Shown: positions 43,336 to 51,696, counted from the first letter of the stretch. The stretch: 64,000 nucleotides of DNA from Lentzea sp033794685 (GCA_033794685.1 JARAYZ010000004.1), one strand, 5' to 3'. Notes: generated from the sequence alone by a model not told the origin. Program-made: numbers and translations.

Positions 43336-44025
43336 CTATGCGCCCAGGTCGTCCAGAGCCTTCTGGGCTGCCTCCAGTTCGGCGCGCAACTGCTCCACCC
43401 GAGCGAGTTGCTGGGCACGCGCCGCGTTCAGCACGCCCTCGACGATCTCGGCCACCTCGGGCGTGAGCAGCTTCGAGGCCTGGGCCACGGCGGCCGGCGG
43501 CACCGGGGTCGGGCGGACCGCCCTGCGGGTGCCCTGCAGCACCTCGACGCTCCACTCGCCCTCGCCCGTCGTCACCAGCGTGATGGTGACCTCGGGGACC
43601 GCGGTCTTCGCGGCCTGCTTGCGCGCGGCGGGCTTGGCCGGCGGCGGCGCCTGCTCGACGGGCGCGGGCTTCGGCTTGGGGGCCGCGGGTTTCACCGGCG
43701 CCTCCGGAACGTAGGGATGAATGATCTCAGTCTCTCGCGGCGGCTCGGGTGGCGCAGGAGGCGGGGGCGCCGGCTTCTTGCGCGGCGGCGGCTTCTCGAG
43801 CGTCAACTCGGCCAGCGAGAACGACATCTCGTCCTTCGAGCCCGTCGGCCGGACCTGGATGAAATCACCCTCCGGCGGATCCGTGACGGCCAGCAGCTTC
43901 GCCGACCTGCCCTCCTCCATGCCGACCGCGGCCGCCGTGAACCACACCATCGGCTGAGAGCCTTCGTCCAACTGCGCGCGCAGATCGGCGACGTCCTCCA
44001 CCGACAGCCCGCTCTTCTTCGCCAT
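43336..44025 (-). CDS. Pro-rich protein of unknown function (possibly DUF6319)
   Basis: A 229-residue soluble protein. N-terminal part (1-85) is a compact domain (MAKKSGLSVEDVADLRAQL, VWFTAAAVGMEEG, FIQVRPTGSKDEMSFS). The middle (about 88-150) is a Pro/Lys/Ala-rich linker, and the C-terminus is a helical region (ARAQQLARVEQLRAELEAAQKAL) that could be a coiled coil. Family placement as DUF6319 is from memory of the layout and is unsure. The ATG at 44025 follows GGAGG. Confidence 0.7.
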   Translation of the reverse strand: MAKKSGLSVEDVADLRAQLDEGSQPMVWFTAAAVGMEEGRSAKLLAVTDPPEGDFIQVRPTGSKDEMSFSLAELTLEKPPPRKKPAPPPPAPPEPPRETEIIHPYVPEAPVKPAAPKPKPAPVEQAPPPAKPAARKQAAKTAVPEVTITLVTTGEGEWSVEVLQGTRRAVRPTPVPPAAVAQASKLLTPEVAEIVEGVLNAARAQQLARVEQLRAELEAAQKALDDLGA

Positions 44026-44141
44026 CGCGCTGCCTCCCCAATCGAACACCTGTGCCCCAGCATGCCCTACACCCCCGACAATTCTGAGCACCGGGTGGGC
44101 AACAAGATCAACAGCAGGGCGTTCAGGCTATGAGAGCGCTC

Positions 44142-44360
44142 TCACGCCTCCTCGGCGGGCTCGACCTCTTCCGCGCGCAGCTGGTATTCGCACCCGTACT
44201 CGACCGCGTACGACAGGTCGTACACGTGCACGATCTTGGGGCCGCCGTGCAGATGCACGTACGTCACGGTCTGCTTCGGGTCCTCGGGAGTGGACGGCAG
44301 CGAGTCGACCCTGCCGTCGAGGGGACCGCCGACGTACCGCACCACATAAGGCTGTGACAT
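44142..44360 (-). CDS. Conserved 72-residue protein of unknown function
   Basis: A small acidic protein starting MSQPYVVRYVGGPLDGRVDSL and ending in a Glu-rich tail; the core VTYVHLHGGPKIVHVYDLSY suggests a single beta-rich domain. No family name is certain. The ATG at 44360 has GGAGGTCGCT before it, but this ribosome site is the 3-prime arm of a perfect 8-bp hairpin (44362-44400), so translation may be controlled by RNA structure. Confidence 0.75.
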   Translation of the reverse strand: MSQPYVVRYVGGPLDGRVDSLPSTPEDPKQTVTYVHLHGGPKIVHVYDLSYAVEYGCEYQLRAEEVEPAEEA

Positions 44361-44361
44361 A

Positions 44362-44400
44362 GCGACCTCCTCTCGCGTTTCGTCCATTCTACGAGGTCGC
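44362..44400 (-). promoter_or_regulatory. Hairpin masking a Shine-Dalgarno sequence
   Basis: In the minus-strand RNA, GCGACCTC (44400-44393) pairs perfectly with GAGGTCGC (44369-44362), and the latter contains the GGAGG-type ribosome site two bases before the ATG at 44360. The 23-base loop is open. It could be a thermosensor, protein-binding site or small leader switch. Confidence 0.5.
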
Positions 44401-44437
44401 CGACTAGATTCGTTCCCGATACAGCCGGTTGGCTCAC

Positions 44438-45244
44438 TCACGCCCCGAACCACCGCACGGCGAGTTCGTCGAACGAGTCCCCATCAGGCATCTCACGCAA
44501 GTACATCGGCATGTTGGAGTACACGTGCAACAGCGCGTAAGCCATCACGCGCCGAGGATCCGGCACCCGCCCGTACGCCTCCACCAACGCCCGCCAACAC
44601 TCGCGGTCGCCTTTCGTCACGAACAGCCCGACACTGGCGAACTCGTACTCGAACGCCCCGCGCATGGCCGGCTCGAAGTCGAACAGCCCGGACAGCACCC
44701 CGTTCCGCCGCAACAGATGCGCGCTCATCACCTCGGTGTGCAGCAACACCGTCGGCTCCCGGCCGAGATCCACCGAGCCGAGGAACGCCGGAATCCGCTC
44801 CAGCCACCGCGCCTCCAGCCCACGCTTCCGTTGCAGCTCAACACAACCCTGCCGCTGCCGATCGACGAACGCCACCCAGTCCCCCGGCCCCAGCACGGCA
44901 GGCGGCTCGATCGTGTGCAGTGCCTTCAGCATCTCGCCGACCCGCGCGCTGACCTCGACATCGGGCACCGCGGGCTCCTCACCGCGCAACCGCGACATCA
45001 GCACGTAGGCCCAGTCGTCGAGCAACCCGGTGGCGCGCAACGCGGGGGTGGGCACCGGCAGTTTGCCGTGCACCGCCTCCATCACCGCGACCTCGGTCGG
45101 CACCTCGGCGTGGTAACGCGGCGGGAACAGCTTCAGCACCAGGTCGTCGCCGATGGCGAAGACGGGCAGCGACCCCTCCTCGAACCGCACCACGTCACCG
45201 CGCAGCCCCAGCCGATCACGCAGCAGTTCGCCGTCGGGCTCCAT
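44438..45244 (-). CDS. Aminoglycoside-phosphotransferase-fold kinase with variant loop
   Basis: A 268-residue protein of the APH/choline-kinase superfamily: nucleotide lobe GDDLVLKLFPPRYHAEVPTE, then LLHTEVMSAHLLRRNG and LFDFEPAMRG. The catalytic Brenner loop is normally HxDxxxxN; here the Asp is Glu and the Asn is His (HTEVMSAH), while the metal-binding DFE is kept. Such HTE variants may phosphorylate poorly or use a different substrate. It lies on the same strand downstream of the NACHT gene, 10 bases after it, and could be cotranscribed. Confidence 0.82.
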   Translation of the reverse strand: MEPDGELLRDRLGLRGDVVRFEEGSLPVFAIGDDLVLKLFPPRYHAEVPTEVAVMEAVHGKLPVPTPALRATGLLDDWAYVLMSRLRGEEPAVPDVEVSARVGEMLKALHTIEPPAVLGPGDWVAFVDRQRQGCVELQRKRGLEARWLERIPAFLGSVDLGREPTVLLHTEVMSAHLLRRNGVLSGLFDFEPAMRGAFEYEFASVGLFVTKGDRECWRALVEAYGRVPDPRRVMAYALLHVYSNMPMYLREMPDGDSFDELAVRWFGA

Positions 45245-45254
45245 GCCGCGATCA

Positions 45255-47678
45255 TCACCGATCGGGATCGACGAACGCCACCTCGCCGCGCCCCCAGCAC
45301 TCGACCATCGAGCGAATCGGCTTCATCCCGTCGTGTGGCTCGCAGAGGTCCAGCAGCTGCTGGACGAGCTCGGGACTCGGCCCGGCGATCGCGGCCTCGA
45401 TGAACGCGACGAGCGTCAGCGGTCCCGGGTTGCGCATCGCGCGCACGGCGGTCCGGTCCGGGCGCCGGAGTTCCTCGCTCATCGCGGGCAGGACGGAGGC
45501 GGGCAGCGGCAGCACCAGGTGCCAGCGCGTCTCCAGGAGCCTGAACAGGTCGTTCGCCAGCCAGCTGTCTCCGTACGACTTGACCGCGGGTCCGGGCACG
45601 TACCCGTCCACGCCCGGCAACCGGGTGTAGACCGCGGCCTGGATCCCGTGCTCTCGCACGAACTCGGTCGCCGACATGAGACCGTGCCGCGCTTCTCCCA
45701 GTCGCACCTCGTACGTGAGCGACGGCACGCGGACCACCAGTGCGGCACCGAGCCGGAGATCACTGCCGGGCTCGGCACGGGCCAGCACCACCCTTCCGAC
45801 ACTGGACGTGCGCGTCCGCTTCACCCGCCGCGCCGCCTTGAGCGCGGCGAGCAGGCGTTCGTCACCCAAGCGTCCCAGCATCCAGAAAGCGTGCTCCAGC
45901 AACGACTCCGCCGTAGCCCTGCGCAGATTGTTGTGCTCCAGGAAGGACACGCAGAAGGTGGTGACCTTGGGGTCATGCCCCGCCTTCCGCAGAAGCAGGC
46001 CGACGCACACGTCACCGCCATCAGCGCGATAGCTGTCGTACAGCTGCAACGAGATCTGCGGAACGACCATGCTCTTGCCCGACGTGATCATCGGCAACAG
46101 GCGGTCGACGACCTTCTCCGCGGTCTCGTTGGCGCGCAGCACGTAGCAAGCCGTGTAGTACTCCATGAACGTCCGGTGCGTGAAGCCGAACCGCCGCTCG
46201 CCGTCCAACGACGTGTCGACCTGCGTGAGCACCCACGCCCGTTCGGCGCAGTAGTCCAGGAACTCCCGTGCCTGCTGGTGGTACGACTGCGCGCACTCCT
46301 CCTCGCGCTCGCGCAAGTGAGCGACCACAAGCCGTTCCAGTGTCTTCTCGTCCTCGTCCCCCTGCCCGTTGAGGGCGAAGAAGAAGTGCTGCGCCAGTTC
46401 CTGCACGAGGAACTTCGCCAGCTTCACCGATCGGATCACCGACGGCACCTGGCTCACGGCGTCCCACCGCACCAGCATCAGCTCGGAACACTCGCGGTAG
46501 ACGTCGGCGGTGTTCTCGGGGATGTAGCCCTCGCTCTGGTAGAGCATGCACAGCAGGGAGAGCATCAGCGGGTTCGACCGGAGATCGGCCAGGTGCTCGC
46601 TGTCCCGCAGGAACGCCTCCACCCGCGCCGGCGCGTGCACCAGGCCGAACCAGGTGCGCGCGTACTGCGCGACCTGATCAGGCTCGAAGTCCGGCAACCA
46701 GTGCACGGGGAACGTCGTGGCGTCGAGCTTCGCCACCGGATAGCTCTCCTGACGGCAGGTCACCACGATGCGCGCCAACGGAAAGCGCGCCGCGAACGCC
46801 TCGATCGCCGCCACCGCCGCACGCCGCGCCTGGATGTCGCCGACCTCGTCCAGCCCGTCGAAGACCACCATGGCCTCCCCCGCGGCCAGCAGGTCCGCGA
46901 CGTGACGGGGGTCCTCCACGCGCTGAGTCAGCGTGCGCAGCTCCCCGGCGATGATCGTGACGAAGTCGCCCGCCAGCTTCTGGTGCTGCTTGAGCTGCAC
47001 CAGCAACGGCACCAGGGCCGCGCGGTGCAGCAACCGCCGGATGAAGGTGCTCTTGCCCGCACCGGGATTCCCCACCACGACGAACCGCCGGTCGGCCACC
47101 TCGTCCTCGCCGACCAGGCGGTCGCCGCACCGCAGCTTGCGCGGCACGTAGATCTGGTCGACGGGAAACCGGAAGTCGGCCTTCGAATGCGGCATGACCA
47201 ACCGGTCGTGGGCACGAACCGTCGCGGCGCGGATCACCTCGCCCGTGGCACGCGCGGTCATCCACCTGCCGACGTCGGCGGCGAGGCCGAGACGTTCCTC
47301 GATGGGCCGCCCCGGCCCGGTGACCTTGATGCGGATCCGGTCGCGGGCGTCGACAGCGCGAAACGGCGCGTTCTGCTCGATCACACCCCACAACGACGAG
47401 GCGAGCCCGGCGGACTCCGGGCTCTCCCGCCGGACCGCCCGCTGGAACTCGCGGCGAAAAGCCTCGGCGAGCTCACCCCGGTCCACCGTCTGGTGGAACC
47501 TGCCCTCTTCGGTGTGTTCGAGCTGGCACAACAACTCCAGCAGCGAAGCGCAGTCAGGTCCCCGCACGTAGTCCTCGACGCGCCGCCGCACGAGTGCGGA
47601 CATCGGCACGGACGAGTCGCGCATCCACGAGAGAGCGGTCTCGGCCAAGTCCGCCACCACGGTCGCGATCGCTGTCAC
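45255..47678 (-). CDS. NACHT-domain NTPase (candidate anti-phage protein)
   Basis: An 807-residue STAND NTPase from a GTG at 47678. N-terminal helical region (1-195), NACHT domain with Walker A VVGNPGAGKSTF (201-212), Walker B VVFDGLDEVGD (271-281) and VVTCRQESY (305-313), then RFGFTHRTFMEYYTACYVL, the typical end of the NACHT winged-helix unit, and a 300-residue C-terminal region with no clear repeats that may be the sensor. Bacterial NACHT proteins protect against phages. No ribosome site is obvious; a frame upstream to 47804 is also open. A perfect 8-bp dyad at 47797-47814 lies upstream. The variant kinase follows at 10 bases. Confidence 0.85.
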   Translation of the reverse strand: MTAIATVVADLAETALSWMRDSSVPMSALVRRRVEDYVRGPDCASLLELLCQLEHTEEGRFHQTVDRGELAEAFRREFQRAVRRESPESAGLASSLWGVIEQNAPFRAVDARDRIRIKVTGPGRPIEERLGLAADVGRWMTARATGEVIRAATVRAHDRLVMPHSKADFRFPVDQIYVPRKLRCGDRLVGEDEVADRRFVVVGNPGAGKSTFIRRLLHRAALVPLLVQLKQHQKLAGDFVTIIAGELRTLTQRVEDPRHVADLLAAGEAMVVFDGLDEVGDIQARRAAVAAIEAFAARFPLARIVVTCRQESYPVAKLDATTFPVHWLPDFEPDQVAQYARTWFGLVHAPARVEAFLRDSEHLADLRSNPLMLSLLCMLYQSEGYIPENTADVYRECSELMLVRWDAVSQVPSVIRSVKLAKFLVQELAQHFFFALNGQGDEDEKTLERLVVAHLREREEECAQSYHQQAREFLDYCAERAWVLTQVDTSLDGERRFGFTHRTFMEYYTACYVLRANETAEKVVDRLLPMITSGKSMVVPQISLQLYDSYRADGGDVCVGLLLRKAGHDPKVTTFCVSFLEHNNLRRATAESLLEHAFWMLGRLGDERLLAALKAARRVKRTRTSSVGRVVLARAEPGSDLRLGAALVVRVPSLTYEVRLGEARHGLMSATEFVREHGIQAAVYTRLPGVDGYVPGPAVKSYGDSWLANDLFRLLETRWHLVLPLPASVLPAMSEELRRPDRTAVRAMRNPGPLTLVAFIEAAIAGPSPELVQQLLDLCEPHDGMKPIRSMVECWGRGEVAFVDPDR

Positions 47679-47796
47679 ACGGACAAGATCGGCATCAAAC
47701 GGTCGGCTGTTACTCCTGCTTGCGGGCGCGCGAAGGCTGCACCCGCAACGGCTCGCCCGGCATCTTCGGGGTGCCTGTGGGGGTTGCATCGTAGCG

Positions 47797-47814
47797 ACCT
47801 GCAAACTTGCAGGT
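47797..47814. promoter_or_regulatory. Dyad ACCTGCAA-AC-TTGCAGGT upstream of NACHT gene
   Basis: Perfect 8-bp arms separated by two bases, 118 bases before the NACHT start and downstream of the small gene stop at 47919. An operator is plausible. Confidence 0.45.
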
Positions 47815-47918
47815 GACCAGAAAGCGTTGTGGCGCAGGTTATCAGGTGAATTTTGGAACGTCTACCGGGTCCGTCTGGGTCCACAGTGGACCTTCTACAC
47901 GCAGACCCAACGCAACAC

Positions 47919-48122
47919 TCACTCCTTGACGAGAAGCACTTGGCGCACCTGCTCGCGCGTCCACACGTGGTCCGTCGCACGGATGATCTCCGCCTGCTTC
48001 ATGCCGTCCCCGGACGCCTCCCGCACGGCCTTCTGCAGAGCCTCACGCTCGACGGCGAGCTGGTCCTGTGCACCGCGGTAGGCGGCGGCCCGCTCGGCGA
48101 GCACCTTCGCGTGGTCGGTCAT
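47919..48122 (-). CDS. Small HTH-like protein
   Basis: A 67-residue protein: charged helical first half (AKVLAERAAAYRGAQDQLAVE) and a C-terminal part AEIIRATDHVWTREQVRQVL that looks like a helix-turn-helix. Proteins like this accompany actinobacterial integrative elements and phages, which suggests that the mobile element begins near here. Divergent from the zinc-finger gene at 48241; the dyads between may control both. Confidence 0.65.
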   Translation of the reverse strand: MTDHAKVLAERAAAYRGAQDQLAVEREALQKAVREASGDGMKQAEIIRATDHVWTREQVRQVLLVKE

Positions 48123-48194
48123 GCCCTAATGCTGACACAACGATGTTGGCCCATCAAGTTTGCCAATTAGCTTGGCCATGCCACTTGCGAATGC

Positions 48195-48218
48195 CAAGTA
48201 GCTATGCCAAGCTACTTG
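48195..48218. promoter_or_regulatory. Operator-like dyad between divergent element genes
   Basis: CAAGTAGCT-N6-AGCTACTTG, a perfect 9-bp dyad. Related half-sites TTGGC/GCCA and GCCAAG recur over 48150-48210, so several protein sites may be clustered. Such dyads with AGCTACTTG-type arms are usual for GntR or similar regulators of mobile elements (inference). Confidence 0.5.
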
Positions 48219-48240
48219 CACCACCGACGAGGAGGCACCG

Positions 48241-48591
48241 ATGGAGACCACCCCCAACCCCGCGAAGTGCCTCCGCTGCGGTCGCAAGCTCACCGCCGCC
48301 CGCTCGATCGCCAACGGCTACGGCCGCACCTGCAGGGCTCGGATCATCGCCAGCGCCGGCAAGACCGTCGAGCGCGCCGAGTACAAGCCCGTCCAGGTCA
48401 CCAAGGCCATCGAGGTCATCGAGTTGGGCGGCATCGTCCGCAGCACCCCGGCCCTGTACCTCGCCGTCAGCTCCGACGGCAGCGCCCGGTACGAGGTCGA
48501 CCAGGTGGCGCGCTCGTGCACCTGCAAGGCCGGTGCCCGCGGGCTCCGCTGCTACCACCTCGCCGCCGCCGAGATCCTCGCAGCGGCCTGA
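48241..48591 (+). CDS. DUF6011/zinc-finger protein of the mobile element
   Basis: A 116-residue protein with two Cys clusters: an N-terminal CLRCGRKLTAARSIANGYG-TCR unit (DUF6011-like zinc ribbon) and a C-terminal SWIM-like CTCKAGARGLRCYH. It may bind DNA or another partner through zinc. GAGGAGG sits before the ATG. It is the first gene of the rightward operon 48241-49889. Confidence 0.75.
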   Translation: METTPNPAKCLRCGRKLTAARSIANGYGRTCRARIIASAGKTVERAEYKPVQVTKAIEVIELGGIVRSTPALYLAVSSDGSARYEVDQVARSCTCKAGARGLRCYHLAAAEILAAA

Positions 48592-48676
48592 ACTCCCCCA
48601 TCAGCAAAACGGCCCCCGGACGGTGCGCGAACACCGCCGGAGGCCTGGACCGAACACCCTCAAGGAGGTGTCGGCC

Positions 48677-48826
48677 GTGAGGTCGATTATCCCGAACGCT
48701 CGCCGAGTCCGCAGGACCGGCCAGCCCACCACCCTCGCCGCCAGCATGCCGCGCCCGGTCGTCCAGACCGCGACGCGCGGCCCGCTCGGTGACGTCGAGC
48801 TCCGCACCCTCGGCGGTGCCAAGTGA
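48677..48826 (+). CDS. Small basic protein, 49 residues
   Basis: A GTG at 48677 preceded by AAGGAGG opens a 49-codon frame (MRSIIPNARRVRRTG to LRTLGGAK). Its stop overlaps the next start (GTGA). No family is recognised. Confidence 0.55.
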   Translation: MRSIIPNARRVRRTGQPTTLAASMPRPVVQTATRGPLGDVELRTLGGAK

Positions 48827-49107
48827 CCACGATGCTCAACACCCTCCGCCACAGCGGATTCCTCAGAATCGAGTTGCGTGACGACCTCGGCGTTCCCGGC
48901 GTCGTCGACCCCGACGACAAGGTCATCTACGTGGATGGGACCCAGTCGGACGACGAGATCCTCGACGTCGTGAACATGGCGATGCTCCAGTTGCTCCGCC
49001 CGAAGCTCGCCGCCGTCGACTCCGAGGCGCCGCACATCCAGCCGACCGAGGAAGTCGTCACGCCCCGACCGCAACTGCGCCTCGTGCGCGCCGGTGGTGA
49101 CCGGTGA
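48823..49107 (+). CDS. Hypothetical 94-residue element protein
   Basis: Starts GTG overlapping the preceding stop, and its own end overlaps the SpdB-like gene. The sequence has a compact alpha/beta look (LRIELRDDLGVPGVVD, VIYVDGTQSDDEILD, VVNMAMLQLL) and a Pro-rich tail. DNA-binding is possible but not visible. Confidence 0.65.
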   Translation: MTTMLNTLRHSGFLRIELRDDLGVPGVVDPDDKVIYVDGTQSDDEILDVVNMAMLQLLRPKLAAVDSEAPHIQPTEEVVTPRPQLRLVRAGGDR

Positions 49108-49889
49108 CCGCAAGCGGCATCGGGGTGGCCCCCGCCATGGGGGCCAACGGCCCGGACGTACGCGAGGAAGCCCGGCAGGTCATCCGCGACCGTGCCGCCG
49201 CTGGCCTGCCCGAGTTGAGCGGCAAGCGGCTCGGCACGATGTTCGAGCGCGGCGAGCGCTGGGGACGTGACCGCATCGCCGAGGTCCGCAGGTCGGACGG
49301 CGCGGCTCAGCCCGTTGCCGTCCCCGCGCAACTCGACGAGGAGGCGGCACCCGAGGCGGCAGGGAGCGAGCCCGAGGAGACGCCCACCCCTGCCGTCGAG
49401 CCGACCGCAGAGCGCACAGAGGACGCGCCCAGCGCGCCAGGCAGGCAGCCGCGGGCGTGGCCGGTACTGCTGCTTGCTCTGCCGGCGTTCGTGGCGATCT
49501 GGGGCGGCTGGGTGGGCCTCGGCGAGCTGACCGGGTTCGGTCCCGTGAACCTGCTGCCCGGCATCGGCGACGGCTGGACGATCAACACAGCGATCACGCT
49601 CCCGATCGGTGTTGAGGCCTACGCCGCGTACGCGTTGCGCGTGTGGCTGTCGGGCATCGCCCCGACGTTGCTCGCGCGCCGGTTCGCGATGTGGTCGGCG
49701 ATCGGCTCGCTCGTGCTCGGCATGGCCGGACAGGTCGCCTACCACCTGATGACCGCCGCCGGGGTCACTGAGGCCCCGTGGCCCATCACGGCGTTCGTGT
49801 CGAGCCTGCCCGTGGTCGTGCTCGGCTGCGGCGCGGCTCTCGCTCACCTGCTCGGAGCAGACCAGGAACGGTCACGCCACAAGGCGTGA
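49104..49889 (+). CDS. SpdB-like membrane protein of integrative elements
   Basis: A 261-residue protein. Residues 1-75 are hydrophilic (SGKRLGTMFERGERWGRD), then an acidic Pro-rich linker, and from about residue 112 four membrane helices (WPVLLLALPAFVAIW, AITLPIGVEAYAAYA, WSAIGSLVLGMAGQVAYHLM, VVVLGCGAALAHLL). This layout fits the spread/DUF2637-like membrane proteins carried by actinobacterial conjugative elements. Last gene of the rightward operon; a strong hairpin follows. Confidence 0.7.
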   Translation: MTASGIGVAPAMGANGPDVREEARQVIRDRAAAGLPELSGKRLGTMFERGERWGRDRIAEVRRSDGAAQPVAVPAQLDEEAAPEAAGSEPEETPTPAVEPTAERTEDAPSAPGRQPRAWPVLLLALPAFVAIWGGWVGLGELTGFGPVNLLPGIGDGWTINTAITLPIGVEAYAAYALRVWLSGIAPTLLARRFAMWSAIGSLVLGMAGQVAYHLMTAAGVTEAPWPITAFVSSLPVVVLGCGAALAHLLGADQERSRHKA

Positions 49890-49932
49890 CGCACCAAGGA
49901 GACGACCGACCAAATCCCCGGGAAGAAATGCA

Positions 49933-49965
49933 GAACACCCCCGTGCTGACCACGCGGGGGTGTTC
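49933..49965. terminator. Terminator at the meeting point of element operons
   Basis: A perfect 11-bp stem GAACACCCCCG/CGGGGGTGTTC between the SpdB-like stop (49889) and the convergent leftward operon, whose last gene ends at 49977. It can work in both directions. Confidence 0.75.
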
Positions 49966-49976
49966 TACTGCAGGCT

Positions 49977-50213
49977 TCAGATCAGGTCGATCTCTACATC
50001 CTCGCCAGCGCTGATCGAGGCGGCGACCGTATCGCGAATCTCGTCGCCCTCAACGCCAATGCTCGTCAGAGCAGCATCGACCGCGGGGCGTACTTCTTCG
50101 GCTGGCCTGCCAGCGTACTCCTGAGCGACCGGTTCGAGTGCTGCCTTGATCTTCTCGCCGATCATGGCGTACATCTCGTCGAGACCGTCCTGGTTGATCT
50201 TGATGTTGAACAT
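49977..50213 (-). CDS. Small acidic element protein
   Basis: A 78-residue acidic protein starting MFNIKINQDGLDEMYAMIG, with a start set by AAGGAG. It seems helical and is the last gene of the long leftward block. No family known. Confidence 0.65.
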   Translation of the reverse strand: MFNIKINQDGLDEMYAMIGEKIKAALEPVAQEYAGRPAEEVRPAVDAALTSIGVEGDEIRDTVAASISAGEDVEIDLI

Positions 50214-50301
50214 CTGCGGCTCCTTCGCCAGCACCGCGGGGTGGTACTGGATCCCCAAAGGAGAACACGCGGCACCGACAAAACGGCGACACGAAGCGCC
50301 G

Positions 50302-50826
50302 CTACCGGCGCCTGCGGGTGCGTCGACGATAGCGGCGGTGGTACTCGCGCCCGTTCGCAACCGGGCGCAACCCTGACGGCTCGGCAGCGACCGCTGCAGG
50401 GACCTCGGCGACCACCTGTAGGCGCAACCGAGCGCGGTCCCGTCGAGCCCTCTCGTACCTAGCGTGCGCGTCCTTGCATTGGCGGCAGTCACAGCCGTGC
50501 TTGACCCGTCTCGCGTTGGTACCGTGGTCCGGCAGCACGGACGGCGGCGGAAAGCCGTGCTTCTTGGCGAGTTCGGCACGGTCCTTGCGGTCGAGCCCAC
50601 CCCAGATGCCGTGCGGCTCCCCGCGCCTCAGCGCACCGAGCGCGCACTCGAAGCGAACCGGGCAGGCCGCACAGATCAGCTTGCACGCCAACCGCTTCGC
50701 GTCGTTCCCCTTGCCTGCTCTGAGGTGCCAGTCGAGCTCGTCAAACGACCGGCACGCTGCGTGCTCGTGCCAGTCCGGAACCCGGTAAGGGACACGGGGT
50801 AGCTCGGCCGTTGGTGAGACAGTCAT
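50302..50826 (-). CDS. WhiB-family iron-sulfur protein in the element
   Basis: A 174-residue Wbl protein with cluster ligands Cys25, Cys52, Cys55 and Cys61 (CAACPVRFEC) and the GIWGG turn (73-77), followed by a basic stretch. Beyond the usual WhiB end it has a second Cys cluster (HGCDCRQCKDAH, about 110) and a long Arg-rich tail that may bind nucleic acid. Element-borne Wbl proteins probably interfere with host sigma-factor function; the target here is unknown. Confidence 0.85.
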   Translation of the reverse strand: MTVSPTAELPRVPYRVPDWHEHAACRSFDELDWHLRAGKGNDAKRLACKLICAACPVRFECALGALRRGEPHGIWGGLDRKDRAELAKKHGFPPPSVLPDHGTNARRVKHGCDCRQCKDAHARYERARRDRARLRLQVVAEVPAAVAAEPSGLRPVANGREYHRRYRRRTRRRR

Positions 50827-50882
50827 GGTGCGAGCTACCCCCGATCATTTGTGCCTGAACATTCCCGTGCGCGACGCGCGAT

Positions 50883-51677
50883 CTACCAGATGGCGCGCTC
50901 GGCTTCCTTGCGGCTGATCTTCCGCATGTTCGGGTCGTTCACCGGAGCCTTGTCCGCGTCGAACATGAAGGGGCGGCCCGTCTCGGCGTTCTTCCAGAAC
51001 TCGACCTGAGGCTCAGGATCGGCGCTCTCCGCTGCGTCGATGGCCGCCGCCAACAGCATCGGGTTTCGAGTGAGGTCAGGGTTCGCGTCTCGCGCCGCAG
51101 CCTGCGCGCGCTGCGTCGCGAGCTTCACCCAGTGGTCGACCGGCAGCGCGGGCCGAGCGAGCCTGCGACGCCCCGCGATGAGTTCGGCGCGCGTCCAGCC
51201 CAGGTGAGCCGACGTCTTGTCGGGCTGGAACGGCGAGCGGTGCTCCGTGCGGCACAACGACTGCACCTCTTCGCCCCACGCGCTCACGCGCTCGTTTCGT
51301 TCGCGGGCCAGCCTGAAGAGATCGGTGAGAGCCTTCTCGGCCTTGTCGAGGGCAGCTGCCATCGCGGGCCCGTGCTTGGCGCTGCTCTCCTCGATCTCCA
51401 GCCTGAGCGCGTTGCATGCCTTCAGCCTTTCGGCCTGCTTGTGTCGTTCGGCCTTACGCGCGACGGCCTGGGCGCGCAACCGCGCGAACCGGGACAGGCC
51501 GCGCTGCTTCTCGATCGTGTCTGCGGTGACCGACTCGTCCCCGGCCAGCACGCGCTCCTCCAGCGCAGTGACCTCGGCTTCCGCGCCGGTTGCGTCCTGC
51601 TCGGCGGCCTCGACGTCTGCGGGGGTGACGGCCTCGACCTGCTCGGCTTCTTCGATGCTCTCAACGTCCCAGCTCAT
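50883..51677 (-). CDS. Coiled-coil element protein of unknown function
   Basis: A 264-residue charged helical protein. Acidic N-terminus (1-60), coiled-coil-prone Arg/Lys/Glu/Ala-rich centre (about 60-130), and a conserved-looking C-terminus (VEFWKNAETGRPFMFD, MRKISRKEAERAIW). Similar proteins stand in actinobacterial phages and elements; no function is known. Between the WhiB and tandem-repeat genes. Confidence 0.6.
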   Translation of the reverse strand: MSWDVESIEEAEQVEAVTPADVEAAEQDATGAEAEVTALEERVLAGDESVTADTIEKQRGLSRFARLRAQAVARKAERHKQAERLKACNALRLEIEESSAKHGPAMAAALDKAEKALTDLFRLARERNERVSAWGEEVQSLCRTEHRSPFQPDKTSAHLGWTRAELIAGRRRLARPALPVDHWVKLATQRAQAAARDANPDLTRNPMLLAAAIDAAESADPEPQVEFWKNAETGRPFMFDADKAPVNDPNMRKISRKEAERAIW

Positions 51678-51696
51678 GGTGGGCAGATCCTCCGGT

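Noticed and set aside
45153..47816. 887-codon rightward open frame opposite the NACHT gene
   Set aside because: NACHT motifs are on the minus strand; this frame is Gln/Arg/Val/His-rich with no motif.
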